Numbered from the stretch's first letter, positions 34,924-43,995 are shown. The stretch: 64,000 nt of DNA from Paenibacillus glucanolyticus NBRC 15330 (GCF_004000885.1 NZ_BIMC01000002.1:310001-374000); one strand, 5' to 3'. Notes: a model not told the origin generated them from the letters alone. Program-made: numbers and translations.

Positions 34924-35571
34924 TTGCAGGAGAAAGCCGGATATAAATCGATTGCGCTTGATATTGCCCAGCGTATTGTGAGTGGGGAATTTCCCGTCGC
35001 CAGTAAAATTTCTGGACGTTCTTTATTAGCCGGTCAATACCAGGTATCACCAGAAACAATTCGCAAGGCGATTGGCTTGCTGAAGGAAGAGAATATTGTT
35101 TCTGTATCCCAGGGTAAGGAAATTATTATTATCTCGGATCGTAATGCATTAGAGTATACGACCCGGAACAATTATTTGAAATCGGCGTATTCCTTAAAAC
35201 AGGATTTACAACAGCTTCTTCAGGAGAAGAAAGAGATGGACCGTAAATTTGCCGAGCTGTTCACTCAGATCATTGAGGCATCGGATCGGCTTCAAAATTT
35301 AAAGCCCTACCATCCCGTTGAGATCAAAATCAGCGATTTATCGCATGTTATCGGTCGTACGATTGGAAATCTGCTGTTTTGGCAAAATACAGGCGCCACC
35401 ATCATTGCCCTTCGCAGAGGGACGGAAGTGACCATATCTCCGGGTCCCCATGTGATCTTAAGAGAAGGGGATATCATTGTTGCCGTCGGAGATGAACGCA
35501 TGTATGAACGAACGGAGCAGTTTATCAACCGTCCGCTGGATGAGGAAATTCAAGCAACGGATCCATCATAA
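34924..35571 (+). CDS. GntR-HTH/RCK_C regulator, BusR-like
   Basis: 215 residues, TTG start behind GAAGGAG. Residues 1-75 are a GntR-type winged helix (I-A-L-D-I-A-Q-R-I-V-S-G-E, then V-S-P-E-T-I-R-K-A-I-G-L-L). Residues about 85-125 form a coiled coil. Residues 130-205 are an RCK_C/TrkA-C domain (I-S-D-L-S-H-V-I-G-R-T-I-G, L-R-E-G-D-I-I-V-A-V-G). This exact order is that of BusR, the c-di-AMP-binding repressor of glycine-betaine uptake in lactic bacteria. Here it lies directly upstream of an OpuC-like transporter, so the same control is very likely. Confidence 0.85.
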   Translation: MQEKAGYKSIALDIAQRIVSGEFPVASKISGRSLLAGQYQVSPETIRKAIGLLKEENIVSVSQGKEIIIISDRNALEYTTRNNYLKSAYSLKQDLQQLLQEKKEMDRKFAELFTQIIEASDRLQNLKPYHPVEIKISDLSHVIGRTIGNLLFWQNTGATIIALRRGTEVTISPGPHVILREGDIIVAVGDERMYERTEQFINRPLDEEIQATDPS

Positions 35572-35593
35572 TTTCATATCATGAACGGCAAAT

Positions 35594-35630
35594 AAAAGCT
35601 GCACAGAACCCTGATTCTGGCGGCTTTTTT
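35594..35630 (+). terminator. Intrinsic terminator after the BusR-like gene
   Basis: AAAAGC (35594-35599) pairs with GCTTTT (35623-35628), continuing inward through GC pairs to CAGAA (35604-35608) and TTCTG (35615-35619); six T end it. It separates the regulator from the transporter operon, which has its own promoter. Confidence 0.85.
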
Positions 35631-35687
35631 GCTATGAGAAATGGATCCTACCATATTTAAACAAACAATCTATTAGTTCATGATAAG

Positions 35688-35733
35688 TTGTCAGTAGGTC
35701 TAAGGTCTGGTATAGTATTAGTTGTACTTACAA
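35688..35733 (+). promoter_or_regulatory. Promoter of the OpuC-like operon with adjacent small palindrome
   Basis: TTGTCA (35688-35693), 17 bases, TATAGT (35711-35716). Just after, at the expected start of transcription, TTGTA-CT-TACAA (35722-35733) is a perfect 5-base palindrome that could be an operator for the BusR-like protein. The promoter call is firm; the operator is a guess from position. Confidence 0.65.
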
Positions 35734-35785
35734 ATGAATGCTAAATGAGTTGGTTTGTTTGGAGAGCTTGGTCAGTGGGTAAAAG

Positions 35786-35808
35786 AATTAGCGAGTAAGC
35801 TAATTTTT
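35786..35808 (+). other. Leader hairpin before opuCA
   Basis: AATTAGC (35786-35792), six bases, GCTAATT (35799-35805), then TTT. It lies within the roughly 115-base leader, 30 bases before the start codon. It is small and AT-rich, so it could be a weak attenuator or of no meaning. The leader is too short and lacks motifs for the ydaO c-di-AMP riboswitch. Confidence 0.35.
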
Positions 35809-35837
35809 GTTGCATCACAAAAAAAAGGGGGGTATAT

Positions 35838-36971
35838 ATGCTGAAATTTGAACATGTCGGCAAGAAATACGCCAATGGTTTTGAAGCAGTGAAAGATATT
35901 AATTTTGAAGTGGAATCAGGAGAAATCCTGGTGCTGATCGGACCGAGCGGATGCGGGAAGACCACCACGATGAAGATGATTAACCGCCTAATACCGAACA
36001 CATCCGGAAAGATTTACATCCACGGTAAAGATATCTCGAAGGAAAATCCCGATACGCTGCGAAAGAACATCGGTTATGTTATCCAGCAGATCGGTTTGTT
36101 CCCGCATTATACGATTGAGGAGAATGTCGGACTTATTCCTCAGCTTAAAGGATGGGACGCAGGCAAGAAGAAAGAGCGCGTTCTCGAGATGCTCCGTCTG
36201 GTGGGATTAGACCCTGATGTGTTTGCCAAAAGATATCCGAAGCAGCTATCAGGTGGGCAGCAGCAAAGAGTAGGCGTGGCGAGAGCTCTTGCAGGCGATC
36301 CCGAAGTTGTCCTGATGGATGAGCCCTTTGGAGCGCTCGATCCCATTACCAGAGAGCAATTGCAGGATGAGTTATTGAAATTGCAAAAAGAAGTAAAGAA
36401 AACCATCGTATTTGTAACGCATGATATGGAAGAGGCACTGAAGCTCGGCGATAAAATCGCCATTCTCAAAGACGGAGAATTGGTGCAATTCGATTCACCT
36501 GAACAAATTCTTAGCCAGCCGGCGAATGAATTCGTGGAAGGCTTTATCGGTAAAAATCGAATTTATCAAAACCCCGAATACATTCCGGTCACCGATGTGA
36601 TGCGGGATAATCCTTCTACCTCATATCCGGACAGGACTCCGGGCAAAGCACTTGCCTTTATGCGACAGCGGAAAACGGATACCCTGCTCGTTGGCGATGA
36701 ATCAAACCACTTACTTGGGATTGTATCTGCCTATGATCTCGCCGCCAAAATGGAGGGAATCCGTACGATCGAGGAAATCATGACATGGCCTACGATTGTA
36801 CTTCAGGATACGGCTACAGCAAGGGACGCATTGTCCTTGATTACACAAGCGCCACATGGCGTCATTCCCGTAACTACAGCAGACGGCACCATTGCCGGAA
36901 TCGTTACGAGAAGCAGTCTCTTGACCGCTTTTGCCGCTAAATGGGTGGGAGAAGAGGAGGAGACATTATGA
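35838..36971 (+). CDS. opuCA: OpuC-type osmoprotectant ABC transporter, ATPase with CBS domains
   Basis: 377 residues. Walker A G-P-S-G-C-G-K-T-T (about 36), Q-loop, signature L-S-G-G-Q-Q-Q-R-V (about 136), Walker B V-V-L-M-D-E-P (about 155) and H-loop F-V-T-H-D-M-E-E-A. From about residue 250 to 370 there are two CBS motifs (T-D-V-M-R, then G-V-I-P-V-T-T-A-D-G-T-I-A-G-I-V-T), used for osmotic or nucleotide sensing in this family. AAAAAAAGGGGGG precedes the ATG. It powers uptake of betaine, carnitine or choline. Confidence 0.93.
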   Translation: MLKFEHVGKKYANGFEAVKDINFEVESGEILVLIGPSGCGKTTTMKMINRLIPNTSGKIYIHGKDISKENPDTLRKNIGYVIQQIGLFPHYTIEENVGLIPQLKGWDAGKKKERVLEMLRLVGLDPDVFAKRYPKQLSGGQQQRVGVARALAGDPEVVLMDEPFGALDPITREQLQDELLKLQKEVKKTIVFVTHDMEEALKLGDKIAILKDGELVQFDSPEQILSQPANEFVEGFIGKNRIYQNPEYIPVTDVMRDNPSTSYPDRTPGKALAFMRQRKTDTLLVGDESNHLLGIVSAYDLAAKMEGIRTIEEIMTWPTIVLQDTATARDALSLITQAPHGVIPVTTADGTIAGIVTRSSLLTAFAAKWVGEEEETL

Positions 36972-37624
36972 GAGATCGATCTTTATGGGAACAAATGAAA
37001 CAGCAGCTGGAGAGCCGTGGGGATGACTTGATTCAGTCATTGGGTGTTCATATCCAGCTCGTCCTGATATCCATGCTTCTGGCAGTCATTATAGGTATTG
37101 CTTTCGGAATATTAATATCACGGATTAAGGCATTAAAGGGAATTACGCTGGGTACTGCAGGCATCTTGCAAACCATTCCGAGTCTGGCGATGCTTGGGTT
37201 TATGATTCCGTTGTTTGGCATCGGGATGAAAACGGCCATTGCGGCATTGTTTTTATATTCTCTGCTGCCAATCATCCGCAACACCTACGCAGGCATTACG
37301 GAGGTTGATAAATCGGTGGTTGAGGCAGCAAGAGGGATGGGCATGAAGAGTGGACAGATTTTGTTCAAAGTGCAATTGCCTCTGGCGATGAGTGTCATCA
37401 TGGCGGGCATTCGAACAGCTGCGGTTATCAATGTAGGTACAGCGACACTTGCTGCCTTTATTGGAGCGGGTGGATTAGGTGAATTCATCTTCCTTGGGAT
37501 TCAGCGCAACATTGAAGCGTTAACCTTAATGGGCGCGATCCCGGCAGCTCTTCTGGCACTTGTCATCGATTATTTGCTGGGATTGCTTGAAAAGGCAACG
37601 ACCCCAAAAGGACTAAAGGTGTAA
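36968..37624 (+). CDS. opuCB: OpuC-type osmoprotectant ABC transporter permease
   Basis: 218 residues from ATG 36968, overlapping the opuCA stop by 4 bases (ATGA) behind GAGGAG. Six hydrophobic segments. The EAA-loop is V-E-A-A-R-G-M-G-M-K-S-G-Q-I-L-F-K-V-Q (about 121-139), which contacts the ATPase. B. subtilis OpuC has two permeases flanking the binding protein; here no second one follows, so this one probably works as a homodimer. Confidence 0.92.
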   Translation: MRDRSLWEQMKQQLESRGDDLIQSLGVHIQLVLISMLLAVIIGIAFGILISRIKALKGITLGTAGILQTIPSLAMLGFMIPLFGIGMKTAIAALFLYSLLPIIRNTYAGITEVDKSVVEAARGMGMKSGQILFKVQLPLAMSVIMAGIRTAAVINVGTATLAAFIGAGGLGEFIFLGIQRNIEALTLMGAIPAALLALVIDYLLGLLEKATTPKGLKV

Positions 37625-37688
37625 TTGTAATAGGATAGACCCAACAGGATGTTTTCATAAAAATAATAAGGTAGCACAGGAGGTACGA

Positions 37689-38606
37689 ATGAAGATAAAA
37701 AAGATTATGGTTGTATTGGGAATGCTGGCATCGATTGGTATGGTTCTAGCTGCTTGCGGTGGAAATTCGGATGGGGATCAAGCCGCCGAGGGCAATAAAC
37801 AAATAACCGTCAGCTCCAAGAACTTCACGGAAAACGTCATTCTGGCGCATATGATGGCTGAGCTGATCGAAGCCAAAACGGATATTAAAGTGACAAGAAC
37901 CGTGAATCTTGGCGGCTCCAACGTAGTATGGAACGCGCTGAAGAATAACGAGGTTCAGCTGTTCCCCGATTATACGGGCACCATTGTAGCCAATTATTAT
38001 CAAGAAGAGACAGGGACATCGGAAGAATCTCTCAGCAAGACAAGAGAGCTGCTTAAGGCGGATAATCTTGCCTTCCTGGAGCCATTCGGTATGAACAATA
38101 CGTATACTTTGGCTGTTACCAAGGAAACGGCAGATCAATACAATCTTAAAACCTTCAGTGATCTTGCCAAGGTTTCGGATGATATGACACTCGGCGTAGA
38201 GTTCGAATTTCTGGATCGGGATGACGGCTATCCGGGAATCCAGAAGCTGTATGACATGAATTTCAAAGATTCCAAGGGGATGGACCACGGAATCATGTAC
38301 CAGGCCATTGAGAAAGGTGAGACGGATGTAACGAACGCGTATGCCACGGATGCACAGATTATCGTGCATAACCTGGTGATTTTGGAGGATGACAAACAAT
38401 TTTTCCCTCCATATGATGGCGGTCCCGTCATTCGTCAGGATACGCTTGACCAATATCCGGAGCTTGAGGACGTGCTGAACCTGCTCAAGGGACAGATTAC
38501 GGATGCTGAAATGCAGGAGTTGAACGCTCAGGTGGATATGGAAGGATTGAAGGAAGATGATGTAGCTCGAGACTTCCTGGTGAAAAAAGGCTTGATCGAA
38601 GGATAA
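37689..38606 (+). CDS. opuCC: OpuC-type glycine betaine/carnitine/choline-binding lipoprotein
   Basis: 305 residues. Signal peptide with lipobox V-L-A-A-C (Cys about 23). The mature protein has S-S-K-N-F-T-E-N-V-I-L-A-H-M (about 45-58) and the F-P-D-Y-T-G-T (about 98) that typify the OpuCC/OsmF family. Aromatic residues such as N-N-T-Y-T-L and P-P-Y-D-G-G are placed to form the cation-pi cage for quaternary amines. It is 64 bases after the permease and ends the operon. Confidence 0.93.
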   Translation: MKIKKIMVVLGMLASIGMVLAACGGNSDGDQAAEGNKQITVSSKNFTENVILAHMMAELIEAKTDIKVTRTVNLGGSNVVWNALKNNEVQLFPDYTGTIVANYYQEETGTSEESLSKTRELLKADNLAFLEPFGMNNTYTLAVTKETADQYNLKTFSDLAKVSDDMTLGVEFEFLDRDDGYPGIQKLYDMNFKDSKGMDHGIMYQAIEKGETDVTNAYATDAQIIVHNLVILEDDKQFFPPYDGGPVIRQDTLDQYPELEDVLNLLKGQITDAEMQELNAQVDMEGLKEDDVARDFLVKKGLIEG

Positions 38607-38617
38607 TGCAGCACAGC

Positions 38618-38647
38618 AAAACCGGTCTTTTTAGACCGGTTTTTTTG
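38618..38647 (+). terminator. Intrinsic terminator of the OpuC operon
   Basis: AAAACCGGTC (38618-38627), six-base loop, GACCGGTTTT (38634-38643) and further T. It lies 12 bases after opuCC. Confidence 0.92.
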
Positions 38648-38801
38648 CGTGCATTTAGTTTTCTCGCATATAAAGGAGATGGGGGGCCCTCAGGGCAGGG
38701 CAGAGGTCAAATTTGTTCTGGATTTTAAGCAATGTCTAATGGTAAAATCCTCTTAAATTTCCAACACATTTCATAGATGATAGAGGAAGGAGGATTAGTA
38801 G

Positions 38802-39695
38802 ATGAAAATGGTGCCCGTTCTTCATTATGATGCATTCTCCGTTCAGCCCAATAAGGGGAACCCTGCCGGCGTTGTCTTGCATGCAGATACGCTGACCGAG
38901 GAAGAAATGTTAGCCATCGCCCGCAAGGTCGGCTTCAATGAAACCACGTTTATTTTAAAGTCTGAGAAGGCAGATATCCGCTTGAGGTATTACACACCGG
39001 GTCACGAAATGAACTTGTGCGGTCACGCAACCATGGCATCTATGTATGCATTGCGAACCAAGGGGCTGCTGCCAGAGAAAGAAACCGTGTGGATTGAAAC
39101 CAACGTGGGTGTGCTGCCGATAGAATTCCTTCATGAACAAGATCGGTTAACGATGAAGATGAAGCAGGATCATCCTCAATTCATTCCCTTTGAAGGTGAT
39201 GTTGATCAACTGGCCGCCTCTATCAATCTGAAACGCGAGGATTTGGATCTATCGATGCCCATCGTATACGGAAGCACGGGAATATGGACATTACTGGTGC
39301 CGGTGAAAGGGTTAAGCGGATTTGATCGGATGGTCCCAAACAATGTGTTATTTCCGGACATTTTAACCGAAAATCCAAAGGCCTCGCTGCATCCGTTCTG
39401 TATGGAGACGATGGACGATTCTTCCTTCATGCATGCGAGACATTTCTCTTCACCCTATTCAGGCACAGTCGAGGACCCGGTGACAGGGACCGCATCCGGC
39501 GTAATGGGAGCATATTATTTAACTTATCTGAACACCGAGCTGCCCTCCGCGCAATTTATCGTTGAACAAGGCCAAGAGATGGGTAAAGACGGCAGAGTCC
39601 ATGTTCAAGTGAATCGTAATCAAGACAAGATGGACGTATATATATCCGGTACGGCGGTTTTTGTACGGGAGTTCGATGTTCATATTGATGGATGA
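38802..39695 (+). CDS. PhzF-family isomerase-like protein
   Basis: 297 residues, two-lobed diaminopimelate-epimerase-like fold. The PhzF pattern is D-A-F-S-V-Q-P-N-K-G-N-P-A-G-V-V (about 10-25), catalytic Glu in G-F-N-E-T-T-F (about 47), and the later C-G-H-A-T-M-A (about 73) and V-E-D-P-V-T-G-T-A-S-G (about 224). PhzF itself isomerises a phenazine precursor, but most bacillar homologues have no known substrate. GGAAGGAGG precedes the ATG. No phenazine genes are nearby. Confidence 0.9.
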   Translation: MKMVPVLHYDAFSVQPNKGNPAGVVLHADTLTEEEMLAIARKVGFNETTFILKSEKADIRLRYYTPGHEMNLCGHATMASMYALRTKGLLPEKETVWIETNVGVLPIEFLHEQDRLTMKMKQDHPQFIPFEGDVDQLAASINLKREDLDLSMPIVYGSTGIWTLLVPVKGLSGFDRMVPNNVLFPDILTENPKASLHPFCMETMDDSSFMHARHFSSPYSGTVEDPVTGTASGVMGAYYLTYLNTELPSAQFIVEQGQEMGKDGRVHVQVNRNQDKMDVYISGTAVFVREFDVHIDG

Positions 39696-39729
39696 CTTAG
39701 AGCGAGGGACGTAAGAAGGAGCGTATGTT

Positions 39730-40659
39730 ATGAAAACATTTAAACCTGAGATGACTTTGGATTTAGCGATTGAGCATCTGAATCATATTGAAGGCGAGAC
39801 CGTGAGGAAGGTCACACCTATAGAGATGGGTGAGCTTAGCAAGGTGTTCAGTTATCGGAAGGGCGATGCTGACTATGTTATTCATTTCAAAAGCAATAGG
39901 GAAAGTCTTGATAAACAGCTCTATATTTACAATAAGTACGGCGCACCATCCTTGCCCATTCCCCGCATTCACAAGATAGGGGAGTTTGGGGATATTCACT
40001 ACTCCATCTCAGACAAGGTATCGGGCACACCGATTAGTGCCCTGGAGCCGGAGCAAATCCGAAATCTTATTCCGAGTTTAGTCCATCATTTTATACTTAT
40101 AAACCAGGTAAGTGTTGGGGACTCCGGTGAAGGATTTGGCTGGATTACCCCGGAAGGAAAGGCGTCCCATCGTTCGTGGCCTGATTGCCTGGAATCTTTT
40201 TTTGATCAGGAGCAAGAGGGGTTCCATCATGGATGGAAGAGCTTATATGAGAGCAGTTTTCTGGAACAAGATTTTTTTGAAGATGTGTATGAAACGATGC
40301 TCGGGCTTGCTCAATACTCACCTCAAGAACGCTATCTGGTACATGGTAATTTTCATCTGGGCAATATGCTCGGCGAGGATCCGTTTGTGACAGGGATTGT
40401 GGATTGGGAGATGGCGATGTACGGAGACTTTATGCTGGATGTCGCTGTTCTTCACATATGGCATCCGATGCTGGAATTTCCACAAAGGCTGCTGCAAGCT
40501 ATGACGGAGCGCGGTGTCGAGATTCCTTATTTTGAAGAGAGGCTGCTGTGCCATCAGCTCTTTAAAACGCTGGATGCACTCCGTTTTTATGCGAAGAAGG
40601 ATGACGCCAACAGCTATCAATTCATAAAAAATCGTATCATGTCTTTGATAGATTCATAG
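39730..40659 (+). CDS. Aminoglycoside-phosphotransferase-like kinase
   Basis: 309 residues. The N-lobe has Y-V-I-H-F-K-S-N (about 56-63); the catalytic loop is Y-L-V-H-G-N-F-H-L-G-N-M-L (about 203-215), with Asn in place of the usual Asp of H-G-D; the metal loop is G-I-V-D-W-E-M-A (about 223-230). The H-G-N variant is found in several Firmicute homologues. AAGGAGCG gives the start. The acceptor is unknown. It follows the PhzF gene by 34 bases. Confidence 0.85.
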   Translation: MKTFKPEMTLDLAIEHLNHIEGETVRKVTPIEMGELSKVFSYRKGDADYVIHFKSNRESLDKQLYIYNKYGAPSLPIPRIHKIGEFGDIHYSISDKVSGTPISALEPEQIRNLIPSLVHHFILINQVSVGDSGEGFGWITPEGKASHRSWPDCLESFFDQEQEGFHHGWKSLYESSFLEQDFFEDVYETMLGLAQYSPQERYLVHGNFHLGNMLGEDPFVTGIVDWEMAMYGDFMLDVAVLHIWHPMLEFPQRLLQAMTERGVEIPYFEERLLCHQLFKTLDALRFYAKKDDANSYQFIKNRIMSLIDS

Positions 40660-40711
40660 ACCCAATGATGCTAGTTGGGATAATGCGGTCTCGGTAGGAG
40701 CTGATCATTTC

Positions 40712-41815
40712 GTGAAAAAAATGATGGTTGTAGGTGCATCAGGTGTTCTTGGTACATGGATTTGTCTGGAAGTCCTTCGGATATTTACTCATAACGTAAG
40801 CTTGGTCGTAAGTGATTATAAAGCAGACAGAGGTAAAAACACGGCAGTTTCTTTAGGTGAACAAGTTCAATTTCGTTTATTAGATATTACTCATAAAGAG
40901 AGTATCGAACAGGCCGTTTGTGATATTGATCTTGTAATTGTGTCAGCCAAACAGCAGCAGCCGCTAATTCAACATGCCTGTATTAAACACCAAGTTCGAT
41001 GTATCGATGTAACGGTGTTTTATGACTTTGTGTGTGAGACGAGGTCCTTGCACTACGATGCGGTAAATAATGAGATTGGATCGATAGTAATGTCAGGTTT
41101 TTTCCCGGGATTATCTGGATTAATCGTTAAGAAGGCAGTATCTCCGTTTAGCGAGATTACAGAAGTCAACGTGGGATTGTTGCAAAGCACGAATGCCAAA
41201 GCCGGAGTTTCAGGCATTATAGATATGCTGCGAATGATAAGCCAAGATGTTAGGCGTCACGATGGACAACAATCAGCTACCATATCGGGTTTTAAGATAA
41301 AAAGAAATATGATGTTCTCCAGTTCATTACGTAATCGAAAAGTCCGGTTAATCGAGCATGCTGAAAGAGCTTTTTTAAGAGAAATACTGCAAGTTGAACA
41401 GATTCATTATTGGACCGCGTGGAACAACAATATGTTCAATATCTTTGTAGGTTTACTTAAACGGTCTGGTATTCTTGCTAGAATTCTTAAATTTGATGCG
41501 AATGTCCTTGTTAAGTATGTGAAGCATAATCCTGCGCAACCTGAGGAGGCTTCTCTCTCTATTGAGGTAAAGGGAGTAATCGGGAACCAGCAGTGTGTCA
41601 AAACGTTTGTATTGTCTACTTTTTCTGATTATCATACAACAGCGATGTTCACTGCCGCATTAGCGAAAATAGCGATAAACAAAGAGATATCCGGTGTTGT
41701 GTTCCCATTTGAAATAACAGATATCGATGAAATTTTATCCATAATGGATTGCCCTCGAATTACGCTAACAGAAGCCGGGATTTCGTGTGGTACAGGCATT
41801 ATAAAAAAAGAATGA
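40712..41815 (+). CDS. Saccharopine-dehydrogenase-like NAD(P)-binding protein
   Basis: 367 residues, GTG start after TAGGAG. A Rossmann motif G-A-S-G-V-L-G-T is at residues 8-15, and D-L-V-I-V-S-A and the C-I-D-V-T-V-F-Y-D segment (about 99) fit the saccharopine-dehydrogenase NADP-binding family, as does G-F-F-P-G-L-S-G near 130. It is more AT-rich than its neighbours and uses rarer codons, which hints at recent gain. Substrate unknown; such proteins oxidise or reduce amino-acid derivatives, or act on lipids. Confidence 0.75.
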   Translation: MKKMMVVGASGVLGTWICLEVLRIFTHNVSLVVSDYKADRGKNTAVSLGEQVQFRLLDITHKESIEQAVCDIDLVIVSAKQQQPLIQHACIKHQVRCIDVTVFYDFVCETRSLHYDAVNNEIGSIVMSGFFPGLSGLIVKKAVSPFSEITEVNVGLLQSTNAKAGVSGIIDMLRMISQDVRRHDGQQSATISGFKIKRNMMFSSSLRNRKVRLIEHAERAFLREILQVEQIHYWTAWNNNMFNIFVGLLKRSGILARILKFDANVLVKYVKHNPAQPEEASLSIEVKGVIGNQQCVKTFVLSTFSDYHTTAMFTAALAKIAINKEISGVVFPFEITDIDEILSIMDCPRITLTEAGISCGTGIIKKE

Positions 41816-41825
41816 GCCATAGGGG

Positions 41826-41936
41826 AAGTCCAAAGTCATTCCCACCTTGGACTTACTGCTTATCTCAGAACACAGCGGATGACATATTTCATTGTCAATC
41901 CGTTATCCAAAACCTTCACAGCCATGAAGGTTTTTT
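41826..41936 (+). terminator. Two hairpins after the dehydrogenase-like gene
   Basis: First, AAGTCCAA (41826-41833) with TTGGACTT (41847-41854), no T tract. Second, AAAACCTTCA (41909-41918), six bases, TGAAGGTTTT (41925-41934) continuing into T; this is a standard terminator. The rest of the 269-base gap to 42085 holds nothing recognisable. Confidence 0.8.
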
Positions 41937-42084
41937 GGTCTTGTTTAAAAACGGGTATCAACAAGAATGCCAATCACCAACAACAAGAAGGTTAAATGTG
42001 TGAAATGGAATAGTTAACTGACGAGTCCAGAATGGAGGGCAAAGAATATACTGGACTAGGTTGAATTGAAGGGGCGGGAACGTC

Positions 42085-42696
42085 ATGAACCATATCGACA
42101 GGGTAAGGAGAAGCGTACCGGAGGGCACGTTGATTCGGGGAATACATCCTGCTATTTATTTGTATGAGCGAGGCAAGAAACGTCCTGTAACTGATACGGA
42201 GACATTCCATTCCTATCGATTAAATGCAGAGGGCATTGTGGTATTGGAGGAGTCGGTGCTGGAAGAGATGGAGACCGGCACGCCGGTGAACATCTATGGG
42301 GATTTTACAACGAATAGCCCTGCAACACTTGTGGTGAAAAGCAGCGGTTCGGAAATTTACCTATGGACAGATGGTCTGCTTCATCCGATTGCATCGGGCA
42401 AAATATATGACAGACTGCGATTTCACTATTCAAGCGTAGTGACTTTGCCGGATGAACTGATTGCTTTCCTTCCAGAAGGGGATCCGATTCATGATGCAAC
42501 GCTGCTTACTCATTCCCTGGTGAACGGAAGAGTATACAGTGCTCCTAACGGATTGATTTATTATGGGGAGCGGAACAAGCTGCGAAAAATCGAAGGTCCC
42601 TCCGTATTCTCTTTCTATCGATGGAGAGTGGAGGAGATTGTACATTTAACGAGGGATGAGTTTAACCACTGCCGGTTAGGGGATCCGATTCTGTAG
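42085..42696 (+). CDS. Three-repeat protein of a bacterial surface-protein type, unknown
   Basis: 203 residues made of about three repeats of 60-65. Each reads roughly l-i-x-x-x-x-x-i-Y-L-x-x-x-g-x-x-x-x-i-x-x-x-x-x-F-x-x-y-r, ending in a v-x-x-l-x-x-x-e-l-x-x-x-x-x-G-x-P-i turn. Examples are I-Y-L-Y-E-R-G-K-K-R-P-V and I-Y-L-W-T-D-G-L-L-H-P-I. Repeats of this kind occur in secreted bacterial proteins, but no signal peptide is present here. It starts a cluster with a GT4 enzyme and a methyltransferase. GAAGGGGCGGG marks the start. Confidence 0.7.
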   Translation: MNHIDRVRRSVPEGTLIRGIHPAIYLYERGKKRPVTDTETFHSYRLNAEGIVVLEESVLEEMETGTPVNIYGDFTTNSPATLVVKSSGSEIYLWTDGLLHPIASGKIYDRLRFHYSSVVTLPDELIAFLPEGDPIHDATLLTHSLVNGRVYSAPNGLIYYGERNKLRKIEGPSVFSFYRWRVEEIVHLTRDEFNHCRLGDPIL

Positions 42697-42749
42697 ATAG
42701 GTTTGCACTCCCATGGAGCTGTTGATGACGATAGGGGCGTACGGGAAGG

Positions 42750-43970
42750 GTGAGAAACTTGAAGGTACTGCTCGTTACGATATTCATGATTCCTCATGTC
42801 GGGGGACTGTGGAAGTACATGCTGCAGGTAAAGCAGGGGCTTGAAGCTCTCGGGCACCAGGTCGACATGATGGGTGACGGAATTGATTGTTTTTATATGT
42901 ATGGAGAAGACAACCGGAAGGTGCTCAAGAGCCATTTTAAACCGATGCTGGAATATAAGCTTCCCACAACTTCCCCTATATTCACAGATCATTGGGTCAG
43001 GTATGCCGAGTCCGAGCGATTATTTCTCGAGCTGTCGCTTTCGTATTTGGGCTTGGAGCAATATGATGTCATTCATGCTCAGGATGTGCTGGCCGCAGCG
43101 GCCGTAAGTCGCGTGAAACCCGCTCGGATACCCCTGGTTACCAGCATCCATGCCTCCGTGGCTTTCACGATACGAGATATGCTTCAGACGGATCAGGGCA
43201 TTAAACCTTCCAGCGCTCCCCTCGTATGGAATTATTACAGGTCGATTGAGAACATAGGCGGGTCATTCAGTGATCATGTCATGTTAGCTTCGAAGTGGCT
43301 GCAGGATGTGATGGTGTCTCATTTTGCACTGCCGGAGTCAAAGATATCACTGATACCCTATGCAATGGACATATCGAGCTTTGACAGTCGAATGAAGATG
43401 GAGCATGGCCTGTTCCGGCCAGAGAGTAAGAAAGTAATGATTAGCACCTCCAGACTAAGCTCTGAAAAAGGCATTCATGTGCTGCTGGAAGCCCTCGGCA
43501 AGCTGTTTAACATCCGTCAGGACTGGGTGTGCTGGCTGGTTGGGGACGGGGATCAGCGTTCCATGTACGAAGAACGTGTGGATCAGCTGGGTATAGGGGA
43601 AGCTGTGCATTTTTGGGGCTCGCGCGATGATGTTCCAGTATTGCTTGGCATAGCGGATATTTTTGTTATGCCGAGTTTGATGGAGACCTTGTCCTATTCC
43701 GTGATGGAAGCACAGCTTGCAGGATTACCAGTAGTCTCATCGGACGCGGGCGGGCTGAAGGAAGCGGTTTCGCATGAGGTGAACGGTCTTCTTTTTCCGA
43801 CGGGGGATGAGGATATGCTGATGGCGCACCTGGATCGATTGCTCGAAGATGAAACATGCCGGAAATTTCTGGGAGAACAAGCACGGCAATGGGCTTTGGC
43901 CCATCGAGGTTTGGATACTATGGTGACGCGTGTGCTTGAAGTCTACCGGAAAGAGATCGACAAGAAATGA
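42750..43970 (+). CDS. GT4-family glycosyltransferase
   Basis: 406 residues. GT-B fold with the P-H-V-G-G-L-W-K-Y N-terminal loop, S-T-S-R-L-S-S-E-K-G-I-H-V-L-L in the C-domain (about 232) and the E-x7-E motif M-E-T-L-S-Y-S-V-M-E-A (about 311) that binds the nucleotide sugar. The frame starts with GTG 42750; a TTG at 42759 has equally good spacing to GAAGGG. Retaining enzyme, sugar unknown. It lies 53 bases after the repeat protein and 25 before a small gene. Confidence 0.9.
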   Translation: MRNLKVLLVTIFMIPHVGGLWKYMLQVKQGLEALGHQVDMMGDGIDCFYMYGEDNRKVLKSHFKPMLEYKLPTTSPIFTDHWVRYAESERLFLELSLSYLGLEQYDVIHAQDVLAAAAVSRVKPARIPLVTSIHASVAFTIRDMLQTDQGIKPSSAPLVWNYYRSIENIGGSFSDHVMLASKWLQDVMVSHFALPESKISLIPYAMDISSFDSRMKMEHGLFRPESKKVMISTSRLSSEKGIHVLLEALGKLFNIRQDWVCWLVGDGDQRSMYEERVDQLGIGEAVHFWGSRDDVPVLLGIADIFVMPSLMETLSYSVMEAQLAGLPVVSSDAGGLKEAVSHEVNGLLFPTGDEDMLMAHLDRLLEDETCRKFLGEQARQWALAHRGLDTMVTRVLEVYRKEIDKK

Positions 43971-43995
43971 TGTTGCGGAGAAGGGGGAGTGGACC

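Noticed and set aside
35717..35837. Possible c-di-AMP (ydaO) riboswitch before opuCA
   Set aside because: The leader is only about 115 bases and shows a single short hairpin, without the conserved ydaO sequence blocks.
37746..38453. 235-codon minus-strand frame
   Set aside because: Antisense to opuCC; no ribosome site or recognisable motif.
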